DNA of 64,000 nucleotides from Cylicocyclus nassatus (Eukaryota; Nematoda; Chromadorea; Rhabditida; Strongylidae): NCBI GenBank assembly GCA_958299035.1, contig CATQJL010000316.1, forward strand, positions 25,025,676-25,089,675, written 5' to 3'. Below are positions 33,893 to 44,702 of the stretch, one piece after another. The notes beneath the pieces are model-generated. The model was given only the letters and a program-made list of their open reading frames with translations. It ran no database searches and was not told where the DNA came from. Position 1 is the stretch's first letter. The number at the start of each line of letters is the position of its first letter. A program made the translations under genes and the position numbers.

Positions 33893-34324
33893 TAACAAGG
33901 AAAGGATACTCTGTCACCGTGGCCATTTGGAATGCGATGTTTACTTTAAGATGCACCAAAAACGCTGATTCCAAATCTGTGCTCGATAACTGCGAATTTT
34001 TCGTAGAAAATTTGCGTACTTTTGTGTTAAAATAACCAAATTTGTTCTAAATTACCATTCGAAGCTATTGAAGAGAATCTTAAAAGGAATACTGTTGTAT
34101 TGAACCTGCCTAAATCATATTCGGCATTTGAAAAGGAAAGAAAATTTTTATTGATGATTTTGACCCTCCGCACTCACGCAGTTTATTCATGGAAAAATAG
34201 TCATAACTCCATCCAGATCATCGCAGATAAGGAAGACAGTACTGAGCTAGCATTAAAAGCGCATTTTTTGATATACAATTCATTATGAATGGCCGCCGTG
34301 ACCAAGTATCCTTCCCTTGTAAGA
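33893..34324. mobile_element. Foldback element D (ACTTGGTCGAAGTGGC family), left copy
   Basis: The left end TAACAAGGAAAGGATACTC, then GTCACCGTGGCCATT, is mirrored by the complement of the right end (CTTACAAGGGAAGGATACTT, then GGTCACGGCGGCCATT). The inner box AACGCTGATTCCAAATCTG matches A, B and C. The element is 432 bp with no ORF of note. Mirror copy at 41,796-42,227. Confidence 0.82.
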
Positions 34325-35770
34325 TCTGTCCGATTACATTCAGAATAATCGTACACCTGTACCAATTTAGGCAGTGTTTTTCGCAAACTTAATTTTTTGT
34401 TAAGCATGAAAATCTCTCGTAACTCAAAGAAATTACTTCCACCATTTTGTCTGGTGATGAGCAGTGCGAAAAAACTCTTTTAGCGTCAAAGACCTTTTGT
34501 AAAATTTTGTGAGCGTTTGTAATGAGACATTGTCGACAAATCTAACGTATAGAGTCTAGCAGAAGCAGTTCCATACATTCCTACAGCCCTTCGTCATTTG
34601 ATATCCTTTTCGCATAGAACATCTATAGGGTTTTACATAACTATCGCGATTTTAGTGCAGTGTATTGTTAACTTCACTTGCTGTTGCAGTTCTCACATCT
34701 TTTTCAGTTAGGTAAAAATGCAGCACTCTCAGATTTATTTGTCAGTAATTCGCCATTTGAGCTTTCCATTTTCAAGCTAGTGCCATCGCGTTTTTGCTTC
34801 GATTATAGTCGCCATATATGTTAGAGAGCTTTCTGAGAGCTTGCAAAAGTCCGTTTTCACTTTCACTGAGCGTCAGTAGTCGAGCATTGTAAAGAGTAGT
34901 CCAGGACGAAGGCAGATGTCTATATGAGGAAAGCGCTCGCGAACGCGGCGCAAGCGGCTGCCAGCGAGGAGCTCGACCGCCGCGTTCTTTCGTGTTTGAA
35001 AGCTCCATTCGCCTTCATGCGGAACTAGCCTTTACCTCACACTGCAACGTTTGCCGACGAGTCTCTGATGTCAGCACGTTTCAGGTTCATCGTGCGGTCT
35101 CTTGCGAGATGTACCAACGCTCGTATCGGTACGAGGCGTCACTTTCTTCGATCTCAACCTGCTCGTACCTCACGAATGACACCTCGACTAGTGTAGAGAC
35201 CACCACGATCGTGTAAGGGGGCGCTTACAACGATTCTAGCCTCCCCCAGCTGTGCAATCATCAGTCCGGAACTAGTCATTTTCTCTTCATTTGTAGTTGT
35301 TTACACACTTGTATCTGATGTGCCTTTCGTTTGTTGTGTGAACCCCACCCTGTAGAGCTCATTTTTCGTTTGAGAATACTGCAAATAGCCTTGCATGGTG
35401 CATACATACGTGTGATTATATAGTGATAATCTGAACTCTTCTCTCCCCCCCCCCCCCCCAAATTGCACACTGCTTTCGACTTCGAGTGCATCGTTAATTA
35501 CTGCCCAGTTCTGCATAGTCATTTGAGGAAAAACTTCATTAGAGAACTACACAATAAAAACACGGTTACAATTATCTCCGTGCATCTTATTAGATTCATA
35601 TAGTGCTTATGGAATAAAAACAGTGTCCGCTCATGCTACAGATAGATTATTGTACACTGAGCACATGTGTTTCTACAAGCATGAAATCATCACAGCACAA
35701 TACTCACTTCTAAATGGAAAAGAACATCTGATCAGCTGCAAACTCGAAGGCTGATTCCCAGGAGTTGTCC
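34325..35770. other. Arm sequence, no gene recognised
   Basis: Contains a 10-bp hairpin GAACGCGGCG/CGCCGCGTTC (34,941-34,950 and 34,978-34,987), the empty target site of the 147-bp MITE (near 35,160-35,172) and fifteen C at 35,445-35,459 (twelve G on the mirror side). A patch at about 34,735-34,790 differs strongly from its mirror at 41,340-41,395. Confidence 0.6.
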
Positions 35771-35774
35771 GTTC

Positions 35775-35900
35775 CAGCCCCGTGCCAGCACCGTACAGGC
35801 GCAATGCCGGGACGTCGATCGTTCTTACATAGCAAGAGATGGAGATGGGTTTCCACCACTATACATGCTAGCACGGTGCTAGAACGGCGCTGGCACAGCC
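35775..35900. repeat. GTGCCAGC inverted repeat (left copy)
   Basis: CCCCGTGCCAGCACCGTAC at the left and the complement GGGGCTGTGCCAGCGCCGTT at the right form a GC-rich imperfect hairpin of about 126 bp, with an inner palindrome TAGCACGGTGCTA. Probably a tiny MITE. Mirror copy at 40,067-40,192. Confidence 0.45.
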
Positions 35901-36364
35901 CCATCACAAGCGCAACTTTGGACGTATAAACGACATGTGTTGAAATTTTAAAGAGACCCGTTTGAAGACAACGTCAAACCTAAATTGAGGAGCTTTGACC
36001 GTGCCATTGCCCATCCGGCTGCTCATATATTATATTATATTATATTTATTGCACAGGAAGTGCGCCTTTACAAGTCGTAGAACACAATTAATACTCATTC
36101 AAAGAGCAACAAAGAAATAGACATAGGACAGAAACCTGAAATGATTATTTTTGGAAGAAGGAAAAATGTTCTCAGATAACAGTCGTACTCAGTTTTGAAA
36201 GTCAGTCTGACACTACCACACCAATGTGACATGACATCGGAATTATAGTATGTAAATTTGACTACTTTGACTAATGTTTTCTTTTCTGACTTTGGATACC
36301 ATGTATAAATCAAGCATAATCACTTTCGCTTTATCTCACTTGTTTGATCAGTTTAGATAAGCAA

Positions 36365-36583
36365 GGGGTGAGGCAAGGCGAATGGGCTAAACCATGCGTG
36401 CCTTGACAAAATTTCACTGGGCTCACCCTGTGTACCTTATTTTATAAGGCATTACATTTAAAACGTTTGATTTGTATGCATTACTCATTACGATTCTCAA
36501 CCAGAATTTGAAGTAAGGGAGGGGGTGAGACAAGGCGAATGGGCTAAACCATGCGTACCTTGGTTAATCACTGAGCTCACCCC
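36365..36583. repeat. 158-bp-spaced direct repeat in the LINE 3' UTR (left)
   Basis: GGGGTGAGGCAAGGCGAATG at 36,365 recurs at 36,523 (GGGGTGAGACAAGGCGAATG), each followed by GGCTAAACCATGCGT. Mirror copies lie at 39,384-39,602. Confidence 0.8.
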
Positions 36584-37527
36584 AGTTAATACATCAACAC
36601 CAAGAACGACTCAGTAGTAGTCAAGTTTCTGCTATAATTAATGTGGCAAAAAAAGTTAGGTAGAATCAAACTGTTTGGAAATTGACTGAACAAGTAATAT
36701 GTTTTCTATAGTGTCTCAGTCTTCCAGCAGTGAAACAAATTAGGATAAGCTATTTGGACATTATGGATTATGTGTCGTGTAGATTACACAGAGGCCATTG
36801 TTTTGAGGATTGCGTGTAGTCGAACGTTTTCGAGGAAAGGACCAGATATTGTGTGAGAAATAGCAAATTTGTTGATCCTAAAAATCATGAATTTTCAAAA
36901 TGCGAAGCAGATCAATATCATTGAGTTTCTCACGGAAAATTCTGGAATTTTTGCTGTTCATTAATTCTAATGGTAATAAGGAAAACCATCTAGAAACGCG
37001 GCAAACAAAAGAGTTGAACATTATAGAAAGTCTTTTGTTTCCTAGTTTACGGTAACGCAAATCAAACCTACCTGTGCGTCGACTACAGGGTCTAAAATAC
37101 CAGTACTTACTTGCCTTCAACTTAGTTTCCAAACGTAAAATTTGAAAACCAAGGACTAGATCGCTAATGACACGCCTGTGTTTCAAACTCTGAAGTCTTA
37201 ATTTTTCTAAACGACATCGATAAGAAGGTAATGATTTTGGATAATCAGGATCTGAGTAGCATCTATAGAAAAGTATTCTCGTAAAAGTTTTTTTGGATCT
37301 TTTCAACTTTTTCGATATTCTTTTTTATGTAGGGACTCTAAGGAGAGGCATATTCAACGAGTGGTAAGACGTAACTTTTGTATAAAGTTAGAAAAACATC
37401 AGAATCTTTGCTATGGATGCTTCTCAGGATAGTAAAGAGAACAGAATACGATTTTTTTAAGACTAAATCAAGGTGCGAGGAAAATGTAAGCGATTTATCA
37501 ATCATTACGCCAAGATCTCTTACAAGG

Positions 37528-38437
37528 TTCGACGTTTTGAGCTCAGTATCATTGTAGTAGTACGTGCAACAAGGAGAGTCATCGAGATGCATTACTGTAG
37601 TCTTTGCCGGATTTACCGGAAGGTTCCAGTCTACAGACCATAAAGCCATTTTGTGAATTGAAGACGAAAGTGCTTTGAAAGCCACGGCTTGCTGAGTTTG
37701 TTCATAACAAAAGTAAATCTTAATATCATCGGCAAACATTTGGATTTTGAGTTCCGGATGGGTTTTTAAATAAGCGGGTAATTCGGCAACATAGATCAAA
37801 AATAAGAGAGGCGAAAGAATACCACCTTGTGTACGCCGCTACTGCAATGGTATCGATTGGAATAGTTGAATCCAACACGAACAGTGATTCCTCTTTCGTG
37901 GAGGTATGATGATAACCAAGAGAGAACAGGTCCTCGAATACCGTAGTTTTCAAGTTTCGCTACGAGTTTTTCATGATTCACTTTATCAAATGCTTTAGAA
38001 AGATCAAAATAGATAATGTCAATTGATTTGCCATGATTGAGTGCAGTTGTCCAGTCAAAGACAGAGTCAGAAAGTAAGGTCGTAGTTGAACATCCAGGAA
38101 GAAAACCATGCTGTTCGTTTGGTAATATATGATTTTCTTCGAACCATTCGTAAAGTTTACGCTGCAGTATCCTTTCTAGAATCTTACCAGCCGATGACAT
38201 TATGCTAATGGGTCGATGATCTGCCACTGAATCACTGCGTTCTTTCTTAGGAATAGGTGTTACAAGGGCTTCTTTCCAGATATGGGGTACTAAGCCCAGG
38301 GTTAGAGATACATTATAAATGTATAAAAGAGGAACACAAAGAGAATCAGCACAGTTTCTGTATACAATTTGTGCAATGCCATCATATGTAGCTGAAACCA
38401 TGGATTTGAGTTTTTTCATAACTACATGAACAATAAC
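37528..38437. other. Palindrome spacer
   Basis: About 0.9 kb of non-mirrored sequence between the arms. It consists wholly of LINE reverse-transcriptase coding sequence on the minus strand (blocks 1 to D). The symmetry axis falls near 37,983. Confidence 0.9.
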
Positions 38438-39941
38438 AATCTTGTGAGAGATCTTGATGTAATGATTGATAAATCGCTTACATTTTCCTCGCACCTTGAT
38501 TTAGTCTTAAAAAAATCGTATTCTGTTCTCTTTACTATCCTGAGAAAGTACTCTGCGTTGATACCACTGCTTTTTCTAGCTTTATACAAAAGTTACGTCT
38601 TACCACTCGTTGAATATGCCTCTCCTTAGAGTCCCTACATAAAAAAGAATATCGAAAAAGTTGAAAAGATCCAAAAAAACTTTTACGAGAATACTTTTCT
38701 ATAGATGCTACTCAGATCCTGATTATCCAAAATCATTACCTTCTTATCGATGTCGTTTAGAAAAATTAAGACTTCAGAGTTTGAAACACAGGCGTGTCAT
38801 TAGCGATCTAGTCCTTGGTTTTCAAATTTTACGTTTGGAAACTAAGTTGAAGGCAAGTAAATACTGGTATTTTAGACCCTGTAGTCGACGCACAGGTAGG
38901 TTTGATTTGCGTTACCGTAAACTAGGAAACAAAAGACTTTCTATAATGTTCAACTCTTTTGTTTGCCGCGTTTCTAGATGGTTTTCCTTATTACCATTAG
39001 AATTAATGAACAGCAAAAATTCCAGAATTTTCCGTGAGAAACTCAATGATATTGATCTGCTTCGCATTTTGAAAATTCATGATTTTTAGGATCAACAAAT
39101 TTGCTATTTCTCACACAATATCTGGTCCTTTCCTCGAAAACGTTCGACTACACGCAATCCTCAAAACAATGGCCTCTGTGTAATCTACACGACACATAAT
39201 CCATAATGTCCAAATAGCTTATCCTAATTTGTTTCACTGCTGGAAGACTGAGACACTATAGAAAACATATTACTTGTTCAGTCAATTTCCAAACAGTTTG
39301 ATTCTACCTAACTTTTTTTGCCACATTAATTATAGCAGAAACTTGACTACTACTGAGTCGTTCTTGGTGTTGATGTATTAACTGGGGTGAGCTCAGTGAT
39401 TAACCAAGGTACGCATGGTTTAGCCCATTCGCCTTGTCTCACCCCCTCCCTTACTTCAAATTCTGGTTGAGAATCGTAATGAGTAATGCATACAAATCAA
39501 ACGTTTTAAATGTAATGCCTTATAAAATAAGGTACACAGGGTGAGCCCAGTGAAATTTTGTCAAGGCACGCATGGTTTAGCCCATTCGCCTTGCCTCACC
39601 CCTTGCTTATCTAAACTGATCAAACAAGTGAGATAAAGCGAAAGTGATTATGCTTGATTTATACATGGTATCCAAAGTCAGAAAAGAAAACATTAGTCAA
39701 AGTAGTCAAATTTACATACTATAATTCCGATGTCATGTCACATTGGTGTGGTAGTGTCAGACTGACTTTCAAAACTGAGTACGACTGTTATCTGAGAACA
39801 TTTTTCCTTCTTCCAAAAATAATCATTTCAGGTTTCTGTCCTATGTCTATTTCTTTGTTGCTCTTTGAATGAGTATTAATTGTGTTCTACGATTTGTAAA
39901 GGCGCACTTCCTGTGCAATAAATATAATATAATATAATATA
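38438..39941 (+). pseudogene. Dead LINE 3' portion (right copy)
   Basis: Plus-strand counterpart of the left LINE, starting just upstream of the DLxVMIDKSLTFSSH block and running to the AATAAA/(TATAA)n end at about 39,918-39,941. It shares the stop after VEYASP and the A-run frameshift before 38,661-39,089 with the left copy, so these lesions predate the duplication. Bases 38,547-38,580 differ from the mirror at most positions, although sequence on both sides is nearly identical. Confidence 0.9.
39384..39602. repeat. 158-bp-spaced direct repeat in the LINE 3' UTR (right)
   Basis: Mirror of 36,365-36,583: two copies of the ACGCATGGTTTAGCCCATTC block within the right LINE tail. Confidence 0.8.
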
Positions 39942-40066
39942 TGAGCAGCCGGATGGGCAATGGCACGGTCAAAGCTCCTCAATTTAGGTTTGACGTTGTC
40001 TTCAAACGGGTCTTTTTAAAATTTCAACACATGTCGTTTATACGTCCAAAGTTGCGCTTGTGATGG

Positions 40067-40192
40067 GGCTGTGCCAGCGCCGTTCTAGCACCGTGCTAGC
40101 ATGTATAGTGGTGGAAACCCATCTCCATCTCTTGCTATGTAAGAACGATCGACGTCCCGGCATTGCGCCTGTACGGTGCTGGCACGGGGCTG
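40067..40192. repeat. GTGCCAGC inverted repeat (right copy)
   Basis: Mirror of 35,775-35,900, nearly identical. Confidence 0.45.
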
Positions 40193-40803
40193 GAACGGAC
40201 AACTCCTGGGAATCAGCCTTTGAGTTTGCAGCTGATCAGATGTTCTTTTCCATTTAGAAGTGAGTATTGTGCTGTGATGATTTCATGCTTGTAGAAACAC
40301 ATGTGCTCAGTGTACAATAATCTATCTGTAGCATGAGCGGACACTGTTTTATTCCATAAGCACTATATGAATCTAATAAGATGCACGGAGATAATTGTAA
40401 CCGTGTTTTTATTGTGTAGTTCTCTAATGAAGTTTTTCCTCAAATGACTATGCAGAACTGGGCAGTAATTAACGATGCACTCGAAGTCGAAAGCAGTGCG
40501 CAATTTGGGGGGGGGGGGAGAAGAGTTCAGATTATCACTATATAATCACACGTATGTATGCACCATGCAAGGCTATTTGCAGTATTCTCAAACGAAAAAT
40601 GAGCTCCACAGGGTGGGGTTCACACAACAAACGAAAGGCACATCAGATACAAGTGTGTAAACAACTACAAATGAAGAGAAAATGACTAGTTCCGGACTGA
40701 TGATTGCACAGCTGGGGGAGGCTAGAATCGTTGTAAGCGCCCCCTTACACGATCGTGGTGGTCTCTACACTAGTCGAGGTGTCATTCGTGAGGTACGAGC
40801 AGG

Positions 40804-40949
40804 GGGTGGAGGACTATATGTCGCCGGATTTGGAAGAGTCCCGCGCGGATTCCCTGCAGGAACGCATGTCCGCGCATGTACAAGGGTGCGTATATGTCGC
40901 AAATGACCGCGAGGACCGCCCTTTTTCGGCGACATATAGTCCTCCACCC
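40804..40949. mobile_element. Short MITE present only in the right arm
   Basis: Perfect terminal inverted repeats beginning GGGTGGAGGACTATATG and extending through TCGCCG (23 bp). They are flanked by TACGAGCAGG at 40,794-40,803 and again at 40,950-40,959. The left arm holds the intact empty site (complement GAGGTACGAGCAGGTTGAG at about 35,155-35,173). A 9-10 bp duplication with GGG ends suggests a Mutator-like or Merlin-like element. There is no coding capacity (about 146 bp). Confidence 0.93.
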
Positions 40950-41795
40950 TACGAGCAGGTTGAGATCGAAGAAAGTGACGCCTCGTACCGATACGAGCGT
41001 TGGTACATCTCGCAAGAGACCGCACGATGAACCTGAAACGTGCTGACATCAGAGACTCGTCGGCAAACGTTGCAGTGTGAGGTAAAGGCTAGTTCCGCAT
41101 GAAGGCGAATGGAGCTTTCAAACACGAAAGAACGCGGCGGTCGAGCTCCTCGCTGGCAGCCGCTTGCGCCGCGTTCGCGAGCGCTTTCCTCATATAGACA
41201 TCTGCCTTCGTCCTGGACTACTCTTTACAATGCTCGACTACTGACGCTCAGTGAAAGTGAAAACGGACTTTTGCAAGCTCTCAGAAAGCTCTCTAACATA
41301 TATGGCGACTATAATCGAAGCAAAAACGCGACGGCACTAGCTTGAAAACTTGAAAGTTCAAGCGGCGGACTATTGACAGATGAATCTGAGAGTGCTGCAT
41401 TTTTACCGTAACTGAAAAAGATGTAAGCACTGCAACAGCAAGTGAAGTTAACAATACACTGCACTAAAATCGCGATAGTTATGTAAAACCCTATAGATGT
41501 TCTATGCGAAAAGGATATCAAATGACGAAGGGCTGTAGGAATGTATGGAACTGCTTCTGCTAGACTCTATACGTTAGATTTGTCGACAATGTCTCATTAC
41601 AAACGCTCACAAAATTTTACAAAAGGTCTTTGACGCTAAAAGAGTTTTTTCGCACTGCTCATCACCAGACAAAATGGTGGAAGTAATTTCTTTGAGTTAC
41701 GAGAGATTTTCATGCTTAACAAAAAATTAAGTTTGCGAAAAACACTGCCTAAATTGGTACAGGTGTACGATTATTCTGAATGTAATCGGACAGAT

Positions 41796-42227
41796 CTTAC
41801 AAGGGAAGGATACTTGGTCACGGCGGCCATTCATAATGAATTGTATATCAAAAAATGCGCTTTTAATGCTAGCTCGAGTACTGTCTTCCTTATCTGCGAT
41901 GATCTGGATGGAGTTATGACTATTTTTCCATGAATAAACTGCGTGAGTGCGGAGGGTCAAAATCATCAATAAAAATTTTCTTTCCTTTTCAAATGCCGAA
42001 TATGATTTAGGCAGGTTCAATACAACAGTATTCCTTTTAAGATTCTCTTCAATAGCTTCGAATGGTAATTTAGAACAAATTTGGTTATTTTAACACAAAA
42101 GTACGCAAATTTTCTACGAAAAATTCGCAGTTATCGAGCACAGATTTGGAATCAGCGTTTTTGGTGCATCTTAAAGTAAACATCGCATTCCAAATGGCCA
42201 CGGTGACAGAGTATCCTTTCCTTGTTA
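41796..42227. mobile_element. Foldback element D (right copy)
   Basis: Mirror of 33,893-34,324, with the same terminal box CTTACAAGGGAAGGATACTT and inner box, and only a few base differences. Confidence 0.8.
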
Positions 42228-42841
42228 GAGCACCTCAGTTCCAAAAGATTACTAAAACGGGCTCCCGATGCAAACCATAGAACTTTGCAACACATTGGCG
42301 CTCCAGAAGTTCGGACGTACCCGCGATTTGATTCCACCTCGTTCCCACCAAAGCAGGAAATCGTACCGTGACATGGCCGTCGCCTGATTTCCTGCTTTGT
42401 GAAGACGAAACTGAATCAAGGGGCGGCTATGTTCAAACCTCTGAAAAATTTCCCGCTTTAGAAGCAATACTTTGCAGTCGCAATCGGGCTATGGCTCGCT
42501 TCAGTAATGCGTTGGGAATGAGGTGCTCCCACGTCTGCCCAGACACTGCCTTTGCAGTCCATTAACAGACTTTAAAATAATAGAGCGGTCTTTTTTAATA
42601 GTAGATACAGCCGAGTACATTCTACGCTCGAAGTAGTGTGCTTGTGGTACCAAGATCTCGCGGTAAAACTGGAGTATGAACAAATAGCCACGCCAGTAAT
42701 GCCGGTATCTTGCGCGCAAGCTGTCGGCAGTACAAGCGCATTTGTTCACGCACAATTCTATATTAAGCAAAGAATCTACCACAATGTACAATGCTTCTAA
42801 CGGGTTCTGCGCCGCATAGTGCAATGTATACTTTGGACCGA

Positions 42842-43160
42842 AGCGAATGATCATTCGATTATTCGAATAAATCATTCGAATACGAATGATTCGAAAATTC
42901 GAATCTTCGAAAATCTGAGATTTCGAATAATATTCGATAGTCGAATATTCGAAGATTTTCATTTTCGAATATTATTCGAAAGTCGAATATTCGAAATTCT
43001 CAACTTTCGAATATTATTCGATAGTCGAATATTCGATGGTTATTAATTCGATCATTCAATGTCCACGGAATATTCGAATATTCGATGAGCACCGAATATT
43101 CGAAAATTCGATAAGAATTGACTATTCGAAAATTTGAAGCGTCGAATATTCGGAAATTCG
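42842..43160. repeat. AT-rich ~42-bp minisatellite, block 2 (right)
   Basis: Mirror of 32,960-33,278. Same unit, same number of repeats by eye. Confidence 0.9.
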
Positions 43161-43174
43161 ATACCCACAACATA

Positions 43175-43730
43175 TACGACGTGTCCCAAAAGTATCTACA
43201 AACTGTCAATCGCTAATACCTCTCACGGTCTTTTGCCAACCTTCAAGTAACATCCTGTAGGGATGGCTTCACCTTACAAATGCAGCAGAAAGCAAATCAC
43301 CTATGTTGTCCTTGTTGTGTTATCACGGTATGAACTTTCCAGCATATAGAGCAACTGCGAAATGAGACAGCCAAAAGAATTTCTCCAACAAAAAAAAAAG
43401 AGATTTGAAACCCATGTAGCAGGTTTTTACGTATGTTTAACTACGCACGGGCTTTCAAACCTTTTGAATGTGCATTCTCAGTTTTGAAAAGCGTTGGAAA
43501 ACATCTGTTACGGTGTACCTGGCATAAGTTGCAAAAGGCGTTACTGTTGAGTGCAAATTCTTTAGATAGTGAGTGTCTTAGAAGCCTAGTATAAAATCGG
43601 CCTTTCTATTTCTCATTCTTGAGCAAACGGCTCTTGATATCTCAGAGCCTTCCTCGGTTTTCCTACGGTAATTTACAACAGTGAAAAGCGATCGATAAAT
43701 CGCTTCAGACTGTAAGTATAGGTTGATGTC
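43175..43730 (+). mobile_element. Relative of the 12.6-kb TIR element (right copy)
   Basis: Mirror of 32,390-32,945, in the same orientation as the 12,580 copy. Boundaries are approximate. Confidence 0.5.
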
Positions 43731-43850
43731 AGCCCGATCCACATACTGCTGGGACCCCTGTTATGTCAGTCCACAACTCTCATGAGGATAAATAATCTTC
43801 TTTGAAGATTGAAATTCCTTCTTGTCACAGGAGTACGCTTTTAGGTTCTC

Positions 43851-44258
43851 AAGGCAGCGTCCCAAAAGATGGGTCCGGGATTTTGTAGCGATGTTAATAG
43901 AACCCCTACCTAAGCGGTGACTGAAGTTCGGAGCGAAAAAGAGGGTCTGGTAAGCCTGAAAATTGCTCCCAAAGTAGTCCATCTTACGGGTCCGAATGCC
44001 GCCCGTACAGCGAATTCGAACTGCAAGGCAGAGAACGCATAGCGCACACAGTCATGAGTGCAGTGTCCCGCAACGACTCTGCGTCTCTACCTTGCATGCA
44101 TCTCGTACTCACGAGCCTACCGTAAGATCCGGGCCACTTTCGGGGCTTCAGGCTTGGTAGCCCCCTTTTTCGCTCCGAACATCAGTCATGGCTTAGGTAG
44201 GGGGACTACTTTAACATCGACACAAAACCCGGCACCCATCTTTTTGTCGGGCTGCCTT
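43851..44258. mobile_element. Foldback element (AAGGCAGC ends), right copy
   Basis: Mirror of 31,861-32,268. Begins AAGGCAGCGTCCCAAAAGAT and ends GGGCTGCCTT. Confidence 0.78.
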
Positions 44259-44388
44259 CTCTTCACGTCATCACTGAACCGTCTTTTCGTCGTAAATTGA
44301 AACATAAAAAAATGTCTATTCCTGATACTTACCAAAAGAATTTATTCTTAGATGTTTTGGTCCATCACAGGTAGTCTCACTGACATAG

Positions 44389-44689
44389 TTTATTCGGATA
44401 GTATTCGAAAATCGAATGATATTCGAAAATCGATCATCATTCGCGAACCGAATAATATTCGAAATTCGAATATCGAATGATATTCGATATTCGAATATTA
44501 TTCGATTCGAAAACTTCCATTTTCGAATATTATTCGATAGTCGAATATTCGAAATTTTCGATTTTCGAATAAAATTCGATAGTCGAATATTCGAAGTTTT
44601 GTTTTCGAATAATATTCAATAGTCGAATATTCGAAAATTTTGATTTTCGAATATTATTCGATATTCGAATATTCGAGAAAAATTTCGAA
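44389..44689. repeat. AT-rich ~42-bp minisatellite, block 1 (right)
   Basis: Mirror of 31,430-31,730. Confidence 0.9.
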
Positions 44690-44702
44690 TTTCCCGAAGT
44701 AT

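Larger units (their letters stand above)
21645..37527. repeat. Left arm of giant palindrome
   Basis: From AACATGAAAATTTACG at 21,645 to the 'gttcgacg' region near 37,527, this segment is the reverse complement of 38,438-52,759. Mirror pairs of positions sum to 75,967 near the centre, to about 76,118 at 28-35 kb and to about 74,376 at 23-24 kb. The steps come from a 147-bp insertion on the right and a 1,861-bp segment on the left. By eye, identity is about 99% for 29-37 kb, 98% at 27-28.5 kb and 94-95% at 22-25 kb. Confidence 0.97.
36027..38437 (-). pseudogene. Dead CR1/Jockey-like LINE: reverse transcriptase and 3' end (left and spacer)
   Basis: Minus strand, 5'-truncated at the palindrome junction, where the first ~25 codons of the 37,796-38,494 frame are mirrored arm sequence, not LINE. 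Reverse-transcriptase blocks appear in order: PIPKK, RPISIMSSAGKILERIL, QHGFLPGCST, the catalytic FDLSKAFD (block A), QGGILSPLLF (block B), the catalytic FADD (block C), NPAKTTVMHL and DLGVMID. The frame breaks by a one-base loss just before block B near 37,830. A stop (TAG, probably from Trp) follows VEYASP, and a further shift in an A run precedes the last 142 codons (36,878-37,306). The endonuclease domain is absent. About 0.85 kb of 3' UTR ends in AATAAA and a short (TATAA)n tail at about 36,027-36,050. Clade assignment is by motif memory. Confidence 0.9.

Noticed and set aside
37796..38494. 232-codon ORF as an intact reverse transcriptase
   Set aside because: Its first ~25 codons are mirrored arm sequence across the palindrome junction, and a one-base loss before block B ends the frame.
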